Notes: a model not told the origin generated them from the letters alone. A DNA stretch of 31,261 bases from Flavobacteriales bacterium UBA7325 (GCA_002471375.1 DKPV01000101.1:1-31261), one strand, 5' to 3'. Counted from the stretch's first letter, positions 1 to 8,316 are shown. A program made the numbers and translations.

Positions 1-1185
1 TGTGTAAGTTCCTGGTGTTGATGCACTAACATCAACAGCTCCTGAACCAGCATTTAAACTTAATCCTGCTGTAGAACTAAATGCCCCTCCAGCTAATCCA
101 GTAATTGTTGGTGTTGGATCTGTTGCATCTACGCAATAAGCTGATGCTGAATAACTGAATGAAGCATCATCTGCAGGATTCACTGTAATTGAAATTGCTC
201 CGCATATTCCTGGCGTAGTACAACCTCCCTCACCTCTAATAAAATACGAAGTAGTTGAAGTTGGTGAAACTGTAAAAGTAGACCCAGCAGTAGTTCCAAT
301 TGAAGTTACTCCACAAGATCCTGTATAAATATGCCATTGCGTTGCATCATTTAAACTTCCTGAGATATTCAATGTCGTAGAACCGCCGTTACAAATTAGA
401 TTTGTTGTTGCTGTTACTGTTGGTATATCTGGATCGGTACAAGCAGCTACGCATGTAACTGATGGAGATGCATAACCTGCCGGTGTAATCGTATAAGTAG
501 GGCTATTATTCGTTTCCCAATTTATATAGTTATTGATTGATGCTCGAAGTGCAGTAGAAGTACCCGTCAATGTCCCTGTATATCTCATGTTATCAATCTC
601 CGGTCCCGCAGGAGTCATAGATAAACAACTAATTGTATTCGCTAAACCAGGCGGGACAATGCATTCACTTGTTGAAGAAACACATGCACCTTGAGTCCAT
701 TTTGTTGTTGCATCAACGCAAACAGCATCATAATCACACATAATCCCTGCGAGGAATGTCGCATCTGACGGCACCGCAGAGATGACATCAGTGGGTGTAG
801 TATAAGCATAAACTTGATCACCAGTGCCTAGATTAGCCAACCCGGCTTCAAGAACCATAGTAGCACCAGAAACACCGGTTATTGTATAAACATCTGGAGA
901 ATCCTCTGTGAATGAAATAATAGTTCCACAAGAAATTCCAGACGCAGGAGCGGTAAATTTATAGGTTCCTTCTGTTCCAGTAATATAAGCACCCGAACTT
1001 ATTATCCCTCTATCCGAAAAGAAAATGACTTTACTCCCTGGGATATCAGTTAAAGTAATAATTGAATACCCCTCAGTGGCATCAGTATTCATTCCAATGA
1101 AAGCAATATCTCCTGCAGCTAGTTGTGCATTCGAAAAGGTACTCAACGAACAAAAAAGGACAATGAGTCCAAATAATTTTTTCAT
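1..1185 (-). CDS. Secreted multi-domain surface protein, N-terminal part (cut by window edge)
   Basis: The frame is open from an ATG at 1185 to base 1, giving 395 residues with no stop, so the C-terminus lies outside the window. Residues 1-20 are a signal peptide (MKKLFGL..., hydrophobic core, cleavage probably after SNA). Residues 21-245 are a beta-rich domain with many cysteines that I do not recognise. Residues 253-336 resemble an Ig-like domain (CNGGSTTLNISG ... TSYFIRGEGGC ... ISITV). From 340 on there is a unit of the type FSYSASAYC ... PTPTITGLAGG ... SASTPGTYT, which in Bacteroidota adhesins often occurs in tandem. Such proteins usually end in a T9SS or gliding-type sorting domain; here that is inference. 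Likely role: adhesion or cell-surface structure. Reading direction and signal peptide are clear; exact function is not. Confidence 0.85.
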   Translation of the reverse strand, partial: MKKLFGLIVLFCSLSTFSNAQLAAGDIAFIGMNTDATEGYSIITLTDIPGSKVIFFSDRGIISSGAYITGTEGTYKFTAPASGISCGTIISFTEDSPDVYTITGVSGATMVLEAGLANLGTGDQVYAYTTPTDVISAVPSDATFLAGIMCDYDAVCVDATTKWTQGACVSSTSECIVPPGLANTISCLSMTPAGPEIDNMRYTGTLTGTSTALRASINNYINWETNNSPTYTITPAGYASPSVTCVAACTDPDIPTVTATTNLICNGGSTTLNISGSLNDATQWHIYTGSCGVTSIGTTAGSTFTVSPTSTTSYFIRGEGGCTTPGICGAISITVNPADDASFSYSASAYCVDATDPTPTITGLAGGAFSSTAGLSLNAGSGAVDVSASTPGTYT

Positions 1186-1248
1186 AACAATAGTTTTCAA
1201 AATAATCTTTTGTGCAACTTACTCGTGTCTAAAACCTCCAGAAATTAG

Positions 1249-1712
1249 CTAATGACATAGGCAGGCATTATGCCAGCCTCCGCTCTCGCTATTCACTTCA
1301 TCATTATTTACTTCAGGAATAGTGTTATTGTCAATTTCCAGTAGCTGTATTAGTTTTCGAATGTACGGTTTTTTCTGCTTTTCAACTTCCATAAATAGTG
1401 AGAAACATCAAGTCTATTTGTTTCATTGTCAATCTTTACCTCTCCACAAGGACTATTAAGCGGCTCATTCATCAATTCCCCATCTTCAAGGTATCCATTA
1501 AGTAAACTATTTTCATATCCCAATAATGCAACCATGGAAGGTTGTTTGTCATATACTTCAATAAAATTGGAAATGAATCGCCTACTCTAGTCAGATTCCA
1601 GAGCTTCAGACCACGTTATTAACGTATCGTAATCCATGAAAAATTTCCGGATAATTAAGTCGTACTCATCGGAAGTCTCAATTTCGACTCTTACTTTTTT
1701 ACAATATTTCAT
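1249..1712 (-). pseudogene. Decayed gene of unknown function (amber stop plus frameshift)
   Basis: From an ATG at 1712 the minus strand reads MKYCKKVRVEIETSDEYDL..., about 41 residues, up to a TAG at 1587-1589. The same frame then continues with protein-like sequence (SRRFISNFIEVYDKQPSMVA ...) to a TAA at 1350. In the last part a one-base shift within the A-rich stretch near 1370-1390 gives a better continuation (KKQKKPYIRKLIQLLEIDNN ...) ending at a TAG at 1249-1251. Joined, the pieces give about 154 residues. I recognise no family. The amber stop and the shift could be true decay or sequencing errors; two independent lesions favour decay. The start is only 12 bases from the divergent DjlA-like start at 1725, so a promoter would have to lie inside that gene. 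The 3' end overlaps a small palindrome at 1260-1278. Confidence 0.6.
1260..1278. repeat. Short imperfect palindrome (REP-like)
   Basis: Two 8-base arms, GGCAGGCA and TGCCAGCC, flank a 3-base loop TTA; they pair except for one A/A mismatch. There is no T-run on either side, so an intrinsic terminator is unlikely. The core resembles part of a second palindromic stretch at 2612-2637. Confidence 0.45.
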
Positions 1713-1724
1713 TACATTGATGCG

Positions 1725-2540
1725 ATGTCTTCATTCTATCCTTTATCCTCATTCGATGCTGCTGCTTCCCTGCCCACCTATGTTGCGGTCTTGCTCACAT
1801 TTGGACCAATCGTCATAGGAATGAGCCTCCTACTCTACTTCACGAGACACAAGAGATCTTGGCAAAAAGGGATTTTTCCGAGGAAATTAAAATATACTCC
1901 GGATAATATACTCGAAGCATATTTAGCTCTGGGAGCACGACTTGTACATTTTGATCAATCGAGAACACTAATTCGGGTTACATACATCAATGATTATTTC
2001 AATCGTTATTTCCGATTAGCGAACTACAATTTCTCCGATTCACTTTTGTTCTCAATGAAAAATCCGATTCAGACAAAAACGGTCTGCGATTGGTTCAATG
2101 ATCATTTGAAAAATGATGAAGAGCGTGCTCAGATTGTTTACTTCATTACAGGACTTGCGTTAATCCGAGGCACACTCTCTCAGAAAGAACATCTACTTCT
2201 AAAACAGATCAATCAGGAATTGAATCTCTCGCCAGAAATTCTTCAACGAATTCTTGCCATCCACATTTCGAATAGAGCAAATGAGGAGAGAACAGAATCA
2301 AGAAAGAGAACTCGTTCATCCAAAATAAGTAAAGCCGTTGCGGACAGACTTGTTTATTGCAGAATACTGGGAGTTGAAGAATCGGATAGCGATGAAACTA
2401 TAAAAAAGGCGTACAGAAAGTTGGCCAAGAAACTTCATCCAGATGTATTTACCAGCGCCTCTGAGTCTCAAGTAAAGATGGCAGAAGAGAAGTTCAAAGA
2501 AGTACAACGAGCATATGACTTCCTTGTGAAGAACAAATAA
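1725..2540 (+). CDS. DjlA-like membrane-anchored J-domain co-chaperone
   Basis: 271 residues. Residues about 17-41 form one membrane helix (YVAVLLTFGPIVIGMSLLLYF) followed by a basic stretch, so the bulk should face the cytoplasm. Residues about 60-190 are helical and contain a TerB-like segment (FITGLALIRGTLS ... LLLKQINQEL). Residues about 208-271 form a C-terminal J domain (YCRILGVEESDSDETIKKAY) with the HPD motif at 238-240, which stimulates DnaK ATPase. This order (TM, TerB-like, J domain) is that of DjlA. It has no zinc-finger or C-terminal substrate domain, so it is not classical DnaJ. The start at 1725 is chosen because it keeps the complete membrane helix. It is a single gene, divergent from the broken gene to its left. 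Confidence 0.8.
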   Translation: MSSFYPLSSFDAAASLPTYVAVLLTFGPIVIGMSLLLYFTRHKRSWQKGIFPRKLKYTPDNILEAYLALGARLVHFDQSRTLIRVTYINDYFNRYFRLANYNFSDSLLFSMKNPIQTKTVCDWFNDHLKNDEERAQIVYFITGLALIRGTLSQKEHLLLKQINQELNLSPEILQRILAIHISNRANEERTESRKRTRSSKISKAVADRLVYCRILGVEESDSDETIKKAYRKLAKKLHPDVFTSASESQVKMAEEKFKEVQRAYDFLVKNK

Positions 2541-2812
2541 TTCCTCCTGCGAAATCTCTATCAGCAGAGTGAACTGAAAACTTCTTATTGAACTACAAGC
2601 TTTACCGACTCGGCATAACCGCAGGCATTCGCGTGCCAATTAGAAATTAGGCTAAACAAAAAGAGGGAGTCGACCTTCTGTATACATTGCTCAAAAACAG
2701 ATTGACTGAATACATTTTCAGCAGAAAAACACCTAGACATTAGGAATATTTTAAGCCAAATCACCTTCATCTCGACCGCAAGTTATCAAACAAAATTGAA
2801 GTTTAAAACAAA
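2541..2812. other. Intergenic stretch between djlA-like gene and ahcY terminator
   Basis: No convincing gene. A 61-codon minus-strand frame (2585-2770) starts MKVIWLKIF and looks vaguely like a signal sequence, but it has no recognisable domain and its end lies over the palindromic element at 2612-2637. Otherwise nothing was recognised. Confidence 0.4.
2612..2637. repeat. GC-rich palindromic element (REP-like)
   Basis: The stretch starts GGCATAACCGC and ends GCGTGCC. The outer GGCA/TGCC and inner CGC/GCG arms can pair. It is more GC-rich than its flanks and shares GCAGGCATT and GTGCC/TGCC elements with the palindrome at 1260-1278. Only two related copies were noticed in the window, so calling it a dispersed repeat is inference. 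Confidence 0.35.
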
Positions 2813-2841
2813 AAATGGCGCTCAACTATTGAGCGCCATTT
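2813..2841 (-). terminator. Intrinsic terminator of ahcY
   Basis: A perfect 13-bp stem (AAATGGCGCTCAA and its complement) with a 3-base loop, 22 bases past the ahcY stop. Read on the minus strand it ends in a run of six T. The left flank also gives some A/T symmetry, so weak activity in the other direction is possible. Confidence 0.9.
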
Positions 2842-2863
2842 CTATATCCATAAACTAGTTATT

Positions 2864-4174
2864 CTAGTATCTGTAATGCTCAGGCTTGTATGGCCCTTCA
2901 ACCTCAACTCCAATGTATGAAGCTTGATCTGGACGAAGCTCTGTAAGTTCAGCTCCAACTTTCGCAAGGTGTAACTTCGCGACTTTCTCATCCAAATGCT
3001 TAGGAAGCATATAAACATCATTTTCGTAAGCATCTGCATTGTTCCACAACTCTAATTGAGCTAATGTCTGGTTCGTGAAAGAGTTCGACATTACGAATGA
3101 TGGGTGACCTGTTGCGCAGCCAAGGTTTACCAGACGCCCTTCTGCAAGGACGATGATATCGTTTCCATTCAAGGTGTACATATCAACCTGCGGCTTGATC
3201 TCATTCTTTGTTGAACCATACTTGTTGTTCAACCATGCCATATCGATTTCATTATCGAAGTGACCGATGTTACAAACGATCGTCTTATCTCTCATCGCTT
3301 CAAAGTGCTGACCTTGAACGATGTCTTTGTTTCCAGTAGTGGTTACAACGATATCTACCTTGTCAACAACGCTCTCTAGTTTACGAACTTCGAAACCGTC
3401 CATTGCTGCTTGAAGTGCACAAATTGGATCAACTTCCGTCACGATAACACGAGCTCCAGCTCCTTGCAATGATGCAGCAGAACCTTTACCTACGTCTCCG
3501 TATCCACAAACAACAGCTACTTTCCCAGCCATCATTGTGTCAGTTGCACGACGAATTGCATCAACTAGCGATTCCTTACATCCGTATTTATTATCGAATT
3601 TTGATTTCGTTACCGAATCATTTACGTTGATTGCAGGCATTATCAATGTTCCGTTTTTCTTACGCTCGTATAAACGGTGAACTCCTGTAGTTGTTTCTTC
3701 AGACAAACCTTTGATGTCTTTTGTCAACTCTGGGTAACGATCAAACACCATGTTTGTCAAATCACCACCGTCATCCAAGATCATGTTCAAAGGTTGACCA
3801 TCTTTAAATGCAAACAATGTTTGTTCGATACACCAATCAAATTCCTCTTCGTTCATTCCTTTCCAAGCATAAACAGGTACTCCTGCCGCCGCGATTGCCG
3901 CTGCTGCTTGATCCTGTGTAGAGAAAATATTACATGAAGACCAAGTAACATCAGCACCTAACGCAACCAATGTTTCTATTAATACTGCAGTTTGAATTGT
4001 CATGTGAAGACATCCAGCAATTCTAGCACCAGCAAGCGGCCTTGAATCTCCATACTCTTCACGCAGAGACATCAATCCTGGCATTTCTGCTTCGGCGATA
4101 TTAATCTCTTTTCTTCCCCAATCAGCAAGTGAAATATCTTTCACTTTATACTGCAATTTTTCAGTTGTACTCAT
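2864..4174 (-). CDS. ahcY: S-adenosylhomocysteinase
   Basis: 436 residues, full length for the family. The enzyme reversibly splits S-adenosylhomocysteine into adenosine and homocysteine, removing the product inhibitor of methyltransferases; it is cytosolic and NAD-dependent. Visible family features are the N-terminal substrate region (AGCLHMTIQTAVLIETL, WSSCNIFSTQDQAAAAIA), the NAD-binding glycine motif GYGDVGKGSA, the segment NIGHFDNEID, and the family C-terminus ending KPEHYRY. The ATG at 4174 begins MSTTEKLQYKVKDISLADWG, which fits family N-termini. The gene stands alone between its own promoter-like box and a strong terminator. Confidence 0.97.
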   Translation of the reverse strand: MSTTEKLQYKVKDISLADWGRKEINIAEAEMPGLMSLREEYGDSRPLAGARIAGCLHMTIQTAVLIETLVALGADVTWSSCNIFSTQDQAAAAIAAAGVPVYAWKGMNEEEFDWCIEQTLFAFKDGQPLNMILDDGGDLTNMVFDRYPELTKDIKGLSEETTTGVHRLYERKKNGTLIMPAINVNDSVTKSKFDNKYGCKESLVDAIRRATDTMMAGKVAVVCGYGDVGKGSAASLQGAGARVIVTEVDPICALQAAMDGFEVRKLESVVDKVDIVVTTTGNKDIVQGQHFEAMRDKTIVCNIGHFDNEIDMAWLNNKYGSTKNEIKPQVDMYTLNGNDIIVLAEGRLVNLGCATGHPSFVMSNSFTNQTLAQLELWNNADAYENDVYMLPKHLDEKVAKLHLAKVGAELTELRPDQASYIGVEVEGPYKPEHYRY

Positions 4175-4207
4175 ATTATTAATTGTGTATTTTCTTAATT
4201 AGCTCTG

Positions 4208-4239
4208 CAAAATTACGGAGTTTCTTGCTGAATAACTAA
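4208..4239 (-). promoter_or_regulatory. Putative Bacteroidota-type promoter of ahcY
   Basis: On the minus strand TAATTTTG (4208-4215) fits the -7 consensus TAnnTTTG. Twenty bases upstream lies TTAG, an imperfect -33 element. The predicted leader is about 30 bases. Confidence 0.45.
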
Positions 4240-4312
4240 TGAAGACTTATAATGTTGACTATCTGTATAATGTGAAGCGAGTTTGAAAATTGAGAATCAG
4301 GCTAACAAAAAA

Positions 4313-6004
4313 CTATTTGAACGTAATTTCACGTTCCCATTTCTTAACATTCCCTAACTTGTCTTCCACCCGCAATAAAACCTTCTTTTTACCTGTCACT
4401 TCAGCAGGCCTATGGAAAGTCACATAATTCCCTTTGAATTCATATTCCAACAGATACCATTTACCATCAATAAATAAATCATAATCAGCAATACCAATAT
4501 GAGCGTCAGCTATCTTCCAAGTCATTTTCTTTGAAGAAGTATACGTTGTTGTACTCTTAAAATTGAGCGTCGAAATTGTTGGCGGCGTAACATCTCGCTT
4601 GAGTCTGTAGGTTCCGAAATATTTAGACTCTGCTGAATACCATCCATCTTCATAAGTTGCAACCAACCTTCGCGTTTTGCCTTTTGCCGTGACAAATTCA
4701 ATAAAATATTTCCCATCATTTTCTAAGTCAGACTTTATTTTAACTCTATACGCTCGATTAACTGGAAGCGCTGCCTTACCAATTTCATAAGCGACTTTGC
4801 TCTCGTGCAATTTCATGGGTTCATAGGTAGTCGCGATGCCAAACTCAATACTCCGATCCTCATTTTCAAGTAACAAAGGATAGGCAGGCTGCAAGTAAGT
4901 CAGATCTACTCCAAGATCATCATTTGGATTAATCGCACCCGCAGCTACGGCCAACTCAAATTCAAGCATCGATTTGTTCCCCTTTGGATCAAAAGCGATG
5001 TACTTCACTTTAAAACTATCTCCAGGTTTTGCATTGATAATTCCATTCTCACCGAACTTATATATCGGAAGATCATTTTCTGTTGTCTTGAAACATTTGT
5101 GGTACTTCTTACGACGTACAGAATACTCCACATAATCCTTATGAGAATTCACATAACGAGTACTCTCAAACGGAACACGATCCGTCTTCTGACCAAATAA
5201 CGTATCCCCATCGATGATTAAAATGCTCCCATATAAACCGCATTGATTCCCAGCACCATCCAATCGATCGATGGCATCAATTGCCATACCTATACCACCC
5301 GTTTCGGTACAAAAACTTGCAGGGACTGTCACTTTATCCGCCCCAATATAATATCCGTATGTACCCTTCTTAACAGTTCTTACAACCGACTTTCCGGGAT
5401 GTTGATAGCCATCCTTGGTCAGTCCATAAATTTTAAGTCCACGAATTTCCGGTTTCTTCGAATCGGCGATGTCAAAACCAAAGACTAGCGGGTTTAAAGC
5501 TGCTTCCGTCTTAGTCTCTCTAATCTCGAAGTGCACATGAGGCGCAGTTGAACTCCCAGTATTACCCGATAAAGCAAACACTTCACCGCGTTTCAATTTA
5601 ATTTCATTTGGTTTCGGGAAAATCTCAACCGCATAGTTCTGCTCCTTTTCCTGTGTTGCACGAACTATTGAATCAACCAACCCTTTAAACTCACTACAAT
5701 GTGCGTAAACACTTGTGATTCCATTCGGATGATCGATATAAACAACCTTGCCATATCCATAGGGCGAAACCTTTATTCTTGATACAATACCTTCCTCAAT
5801 GGAATACAAATTATAGCCAATTCGATTATTTGTTTTGAAATCAATACCCATGTGAAAATGATTTGGGCGAAGCTCTCCAAAATTTGAAGAAAGAATTAAA
5901 GGTATCCCCAAAGGCGCGTGATATCCTTCGGCAGGGATAGATTGCCCAAAACTAAAAGTTAACGAGAGACTGAAAAAAATGCAAACAAGGAGAAACTTTA
6001 TCAT
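4313..6004 (-). CDS. Secreted M23-family peptidase (LytM-type peptidoglycan hydrolase)
   Basis: 563 residues. The signal peptide is MIKFLLVCIFFSLSLTFSFG. The M23 domain spans about residues 30-165, with zinc ligands visible as H51-x3-D55 (HFHMGID) and the HxH pair H156/H158 (APHVHFE), so it should be catalytically competent. Residues about 170-563 are a large beta-rich part (FDPKGNKSMLEFELAV, VTGKKKVLLRVEDKLGNVKK) typical of Bacteroidota M23 proteins, probably for binding or positioning at the envelope. Expected role: cutting peptide cross-links in the periplasm during growth or division. It precedes ahcY on the same strand but is separated by 138 bases with a promoter-like box, so they are probably separate units. 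It diverges from the zapA group. Confidence 0.9.
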   Translation of the reverse strand: MIKFLLVCIFFSLSLTFSFGQSIPAEGYHAPLGIPLILSSNFGELRPNHFHMGIDFKTNNRIGYNLYSIEEGIVSRIKVSPYGYGKVVYIDHPNGITSVYAHCSEFKGLVDSIVRATQEKEQNYAVEIFPKPNEIKLKRGEVFALSGNTGSSTAPHVHFEIRETKTEAALNPLVFGFDIADSKKPEIRGLKIYGLTKDGYQHPGKSVVRTVKKGTYGYYIGADKVTVPASFCTETGGIGMAIDAIDRLDGAGNQCGLYGSILIIDGDTLFGQKTDRVPFESTRYVNSHKDYVEYSVRRKKYHKCFKTTENDLPIYKFGENGIINAKPGDSFKVKYIAFDPKGNKSMLEFELAVAAGAINPNDDLGVDLTYLQPAYPLLLENEDRSIEFGIATTYEPMKLHESKVAYEIGKAALPVNRAYRVKIKSDLENDGKYFIEFVTAKGKTRRLVATYEDGWYSAESKYFGTYRLKRDVTPPTISTLNFKSTTTYTSSKKMTWKIADAHIGIADYDLFIDGKWYLLEYEFKGNYVTFHRPAEVTGKKKVLLRVEDKLGNVKKWEREITFK

Positions 6005-6008
6005 TTAT

Positions 6009-6039
6009 CAAAAATAGATGTTTGATAAAAATAGAGCAA
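6009..6039 (-). promoter_or_regulatory. Promoter of the M23 peptidase gene, nearly leaderless
   Basis: On the minus strand TTG (6037-6039), a 20-base spacer, then TATTTTTG (6009-6016), an exact match to TAnnTTTG. Only four bases (ATAA) separate the box from the ATG at 6004, so the transcript would start at or next to the start codon. Confidence 0.6.
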
Positions 6040-6056
6040 CAATCGGGCAAAAAATC

Positions 6057-6086
6057 TTGGCAGTGTCTATATCTCTACTATTTTTG
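6057..6086 (+). promoter_or_regulatory. Promoter of the zapA / RNase Y operon
   Basis: TTG (6057-6059), a 19-base spacer, then TATTTTTG (6079-6086): an exact match to the Bacteroidota promoter consensus. It leaves a leader of roughly 10 bases before the ATG at 6102. It lies back to back with the M23 promoter. Confidence 0.7.
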
Positions 6087-6101
6087 TAGAAAGTCGTTTT
6101 T

Positions 6102-6410
6102 ATGTCCGATCGTATAAGTCATCTTATTGGCCAAGTTCGTGAGAAATCTATTCTCCATCGTGATCAGTTTGTGGCAGAGCGTTTGAAAAATGAGGAACTT
6201 CAAGCTGAAATTAGCACTCTGAAAAATTCGTTAAGTGAATCCACTTCGAAGTTAGATGCGCTTGCTGCTGAAATTGAATCATTGAAGAAAATACATGAAA
6301 CTTCGAATGAACAAAACGCTGTTGTAACATCTGATAGAGGAATATCCGATGAGCAAATAGATGATTTGGTAAAGGAAATTGAATACTGCATTGGGCAGTT
6401 AAAGAGATAA
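6102..6410 (+). CDS. Small coiled-coil protein upstream of ZapA (ZapB-like)
   Basis: 102 residues. From about 20 to 75 the sequence is a coiled coil rich in L, E, K and S (RLKNEELQAEISTLKNSL, LDALAAEIESLK), followed by an acidic helix (ISDEQIDDLVKEIEYCIGQL). No signal peptide or membrane helix. It lies five bases before zapA under a shared promoter, a common arrangement in Bacteroidota, which suggests a partner in Z-ring assembly comparable to ZapB. The functional link is inferred from position and coiled-coil character; sequence alone would not identify it. Confidence 0.75.
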   Translation: MSDRISHLIGQVREKSILHRDQFVAERLKNEELQAEISTLKNSLSESTSKLDALAAEIESLKKIHETSNEQNAVVTSDRGISDEQIDDLVKEIEYCIGQLKR

Positions 6411-6415
6411 TAATT

Positions 6416-6697
6416 ATGGCGAAGCAGTCATTGAAAGTTGTAGTTGCAGGAAGAACTTACCCATTATCGGTTAGCGATGATGAGGCGACTAAGGTTGAGA
6501 ATGCAGCAAAAGACATCAACAAGGCGATTAAACTGCTTCAAGATAGCTATGCCGTTAAGGATATGCAAGATTTACTGGCTATGACAGCGCTGCAACTGGC
6601 AGTTAAGGATAGCAATAGTGTTGCGATAACCCCTGCGGAAGATCTTAGTAAGATCGAAGATGAACTCAACGAGTTAATCAAAGAATTGGACAAATAG
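6416..6697 (+). CDS. zapA: Cell division protein ZapA
   Basis: 93 residues, normal for ZapA. The N-terminal FtsZ-binding head (SLKVVVAGRTYPLSVSDDEA) is followed by the helix that carries the dimer and tetramer interface (KVENAAKDINKAIKLLQDSY, MQDLLAMTALQLAV) and a coiled-coil C-terminus (LSKIEDELNELIKELDK). ZapA bundles FtsZ filaments at mid-cell. It sits between the coiled-coil gene and RNase Y. The 85 bases to rny hold no clear terminator, so rny may be partly co-transcribed. Confidence 0.9.
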   Translation: MAKQSLKVVVAGRTYPLSVSDDEATKVENAAKDINKAIKLLQDSYAVKDMQDLLAMTALQLAVKDSNSVAITPAEDLSKIEDELNELIKELDK

Positions 6698-6782
6698 TTC
6701 ACTATCTCTTCTTTTATTCCTTTCTCGAATTTACTCTACCAGCGCTAGTTCGCATGATAATGTTTTAAATTACTAGTAAACT

Positions 6783-8315
6783 ATGGAAAGTATTGTATAC
6801 GGAATCATTGGTGCCGTTGTGGGTGTAGTTATCGCCTTCGTTGTGCAGTCAATGCTTCTGAAGAAGCGTAAGGAACAAATTGTTGCTGACGCTGAGAAAG
6901 AGGGAGAAAACCTCAAACAAAAGAAGATGCTCCAAGCGAAGGAGAAATTCATGTCTCTTAAAGAGAACCATGAAAAGAAGATCAAAGATCGTGAGCGCAA
7001 GCTGCAGTCTTCTGAGGACCGCGCTAGAGGAAAGGAAAAAAGTTTATCTCAAAAAATCGAAGAGGTAAACAGAAAGGATAAACAACTAGAGAAAAGTCGG
7101 TTGTCTCAAGATGCGAAGGTTAAAGCACTTGATGCCAAGCATGCTGAGATTGATAAAATGCACCAGAAAAATGTTGCCGAACTATCAAAAATCAGCGGTA
7201 TGTCTGCGGAAGACGCAAAAGCAGGTTTGGTTGAATCATTGAAAGATGAAGCTCGAACGAATGCAATGGCACACATCAATGAAATCATTGAGGAATCTAA
7301 GTTAAATGCAAACCGAGAAGCCCGAAAAATTGTAATTCAAACAATTCAACGTGTTGCCACAGAACAAGCCGTAGAAAATTCGGTTTCCATCTTCAACATC
7401 GATTCAGATGAAGTGAAAGGTAGAATTATCGGTCGTGAAGGTCGAAACATCCGCGCTTTAGAAGCTGCTACCGGAGTAGAAATAGTAGTCGATGACACAC
7501 CTGAAGCAATCATTTTATCGTGCTTTGATCCGGTAAGGAGAGAGATCGCTCGGCTTTCATTGCACCAATTAGTGTCGGATGGTCGTATTCACCCAGCACG
7601 AATCGAAGAGGTAGTTAAGAAGACGAAAAAACAACTCGAAGAAGAAATTGCTGAAACTGGAAAACGTACATGTATCGATCTTGGAATCCATGGTTTACAT
7701 GCGGAGCTGACACGTATGGTTGGCCGAATGAAATACCGATCTTCATATGGTCAGAACCTACTACAGCACTCGCGTGAGGTTGCAAATATGTGCGCCCTCA
7801 TGGCAACTGAGTTAGGACTGAACGTCAAACTCGCTAAAAGAGCTGGTTTGTTACACGATATTGGTAAAGTGCCAGATGAGCAGCCAGAATTGCCACATGC
7901 CGTCCTTGGGATGAAGTTGGCAGAGAAATACGGTGAAAAACCAGATGTATGTAATGCAATCGGAGCTCACCATGATGAAGTTGAAATGACAACACTTATT
8001 TCTCCAATTGTTCAAGTTTGTGATGCAATGTCAGGAGCGCGCCCAGGAGCACGAAGAGAAATTGTCGAATCATACATCAAACGTATTAAGGAACTTGAAG
8101 GTCTTGCATTAGCCTACGATGGAGTGAGCACAGCATACGCTATTCAGGCAGGCAGAGAATTAAGGGTTCTTGTTGAAAGTGATAAAGTTACAGATGCTGA
8201 GGCAGATGAATTGTCATTCACAATTTCACAACGTATTCAAACTGAAATGACATATCCAGGTCAGGTAAAAGTGACTTTGATACGTGAAAAACGTGCGGTG
8301 AACTACGCGAAATAA
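6783..8315 (+). CDS. rny: Ribonuclease Y
   Basis: 510 residues. Residues 1-24 form an N-terminal membrane anchor (YGIIGAVVGVVIAFVVQSM). A long charged coiled coil follows to about 190. The KH domain lies near 210-270 (GRIIGREGRNIR, with a GxxG loop around 214-222), and the HD domain carries the metal-binding pair H358-D359 in LLHDIGKVPDE. This is the standard RNase Y architecture: a membrane-attached endonuclease that starts mRNA decay. No residue of the HD core appears to be lost. The next gene, a sugar epimerase, starts one base after the stop, so RNase Y and the polysaccharide operon may share a transcript. Confidence 0.96.
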   Translation: MESIVYGIIGAVVGVVIAFVVQSMLLKKRKEQIVADAEKEGENLKQKKMLQAKEKFMSLKENHEKKIKDRERKLQSSEDRARGKEKSLSQKIEEVNRKDKQLEKSRLSQDAKVKALDAKHAEIDKMHQKNVAELSKISGMSAEDAKAGLVESLKDEARTNAMAHINEIIEESKLNANREARKIVIQTIQRVATEQAVENSVSIFNIDSDEVKGRIIGREGRNIRALEAATGVEIVVDDTPEAIILSCFDPVRREIARLSLHQLVSDGRIHPARIEEVVKKTKKQLEEEIAETGKRTCIDLGIHGLHAELTRMVGRMKYRSSYGQNLLQHSREVANMCALMATELGLNVKLAKRAGLLHDIGKVPDEQPELPHAVLGMKLAEKYGEKPDVCNAIGAHHDEVEMTTLISPIVQVCDAMSGARPGARREIVESYIKRIKELEGLALAYDGVSTAYAIQAGRELRVLVESDKVTDAEADELSFTISQRIQTEMTYPGQVKVTLIREKRAVNYAK

Positions 8316-8316
8316 G

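Noticed and set aside
1025..1252. 75-codon plus-strand frame
   Set aside because: It lies opposite the signal-peptide end of the surface protein, whose frame shows clear protein features; this one shows none.
1587..1589. TAG read as an amino acid (recoding)
   Set aside because: TAG ends several intact genes in the window and a second lesion is present downstream, so decay is the simpler explanation.
2585..2770. 61-codon minus-strand frame starting MKVIWLKIF
   Set aside because: No recognisable domain, its 3' half covers the palindromic element, and there is no promoter-like box; kept only as part of the intergenic description.
4175..4312. Possible SAH riboswitch ahead of ahcY
   Set aside because: The gap is AT-rich without the expected paired elements; a normal Bacteroidota promoter explains it.
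6698..6782. Possible 6S RNA between zapA and rny
   Set aside because: 6S RNA neighbours zapA in proteobacteria, but this gap has only 85 bases, is AT-rich and shows no long closing stem.
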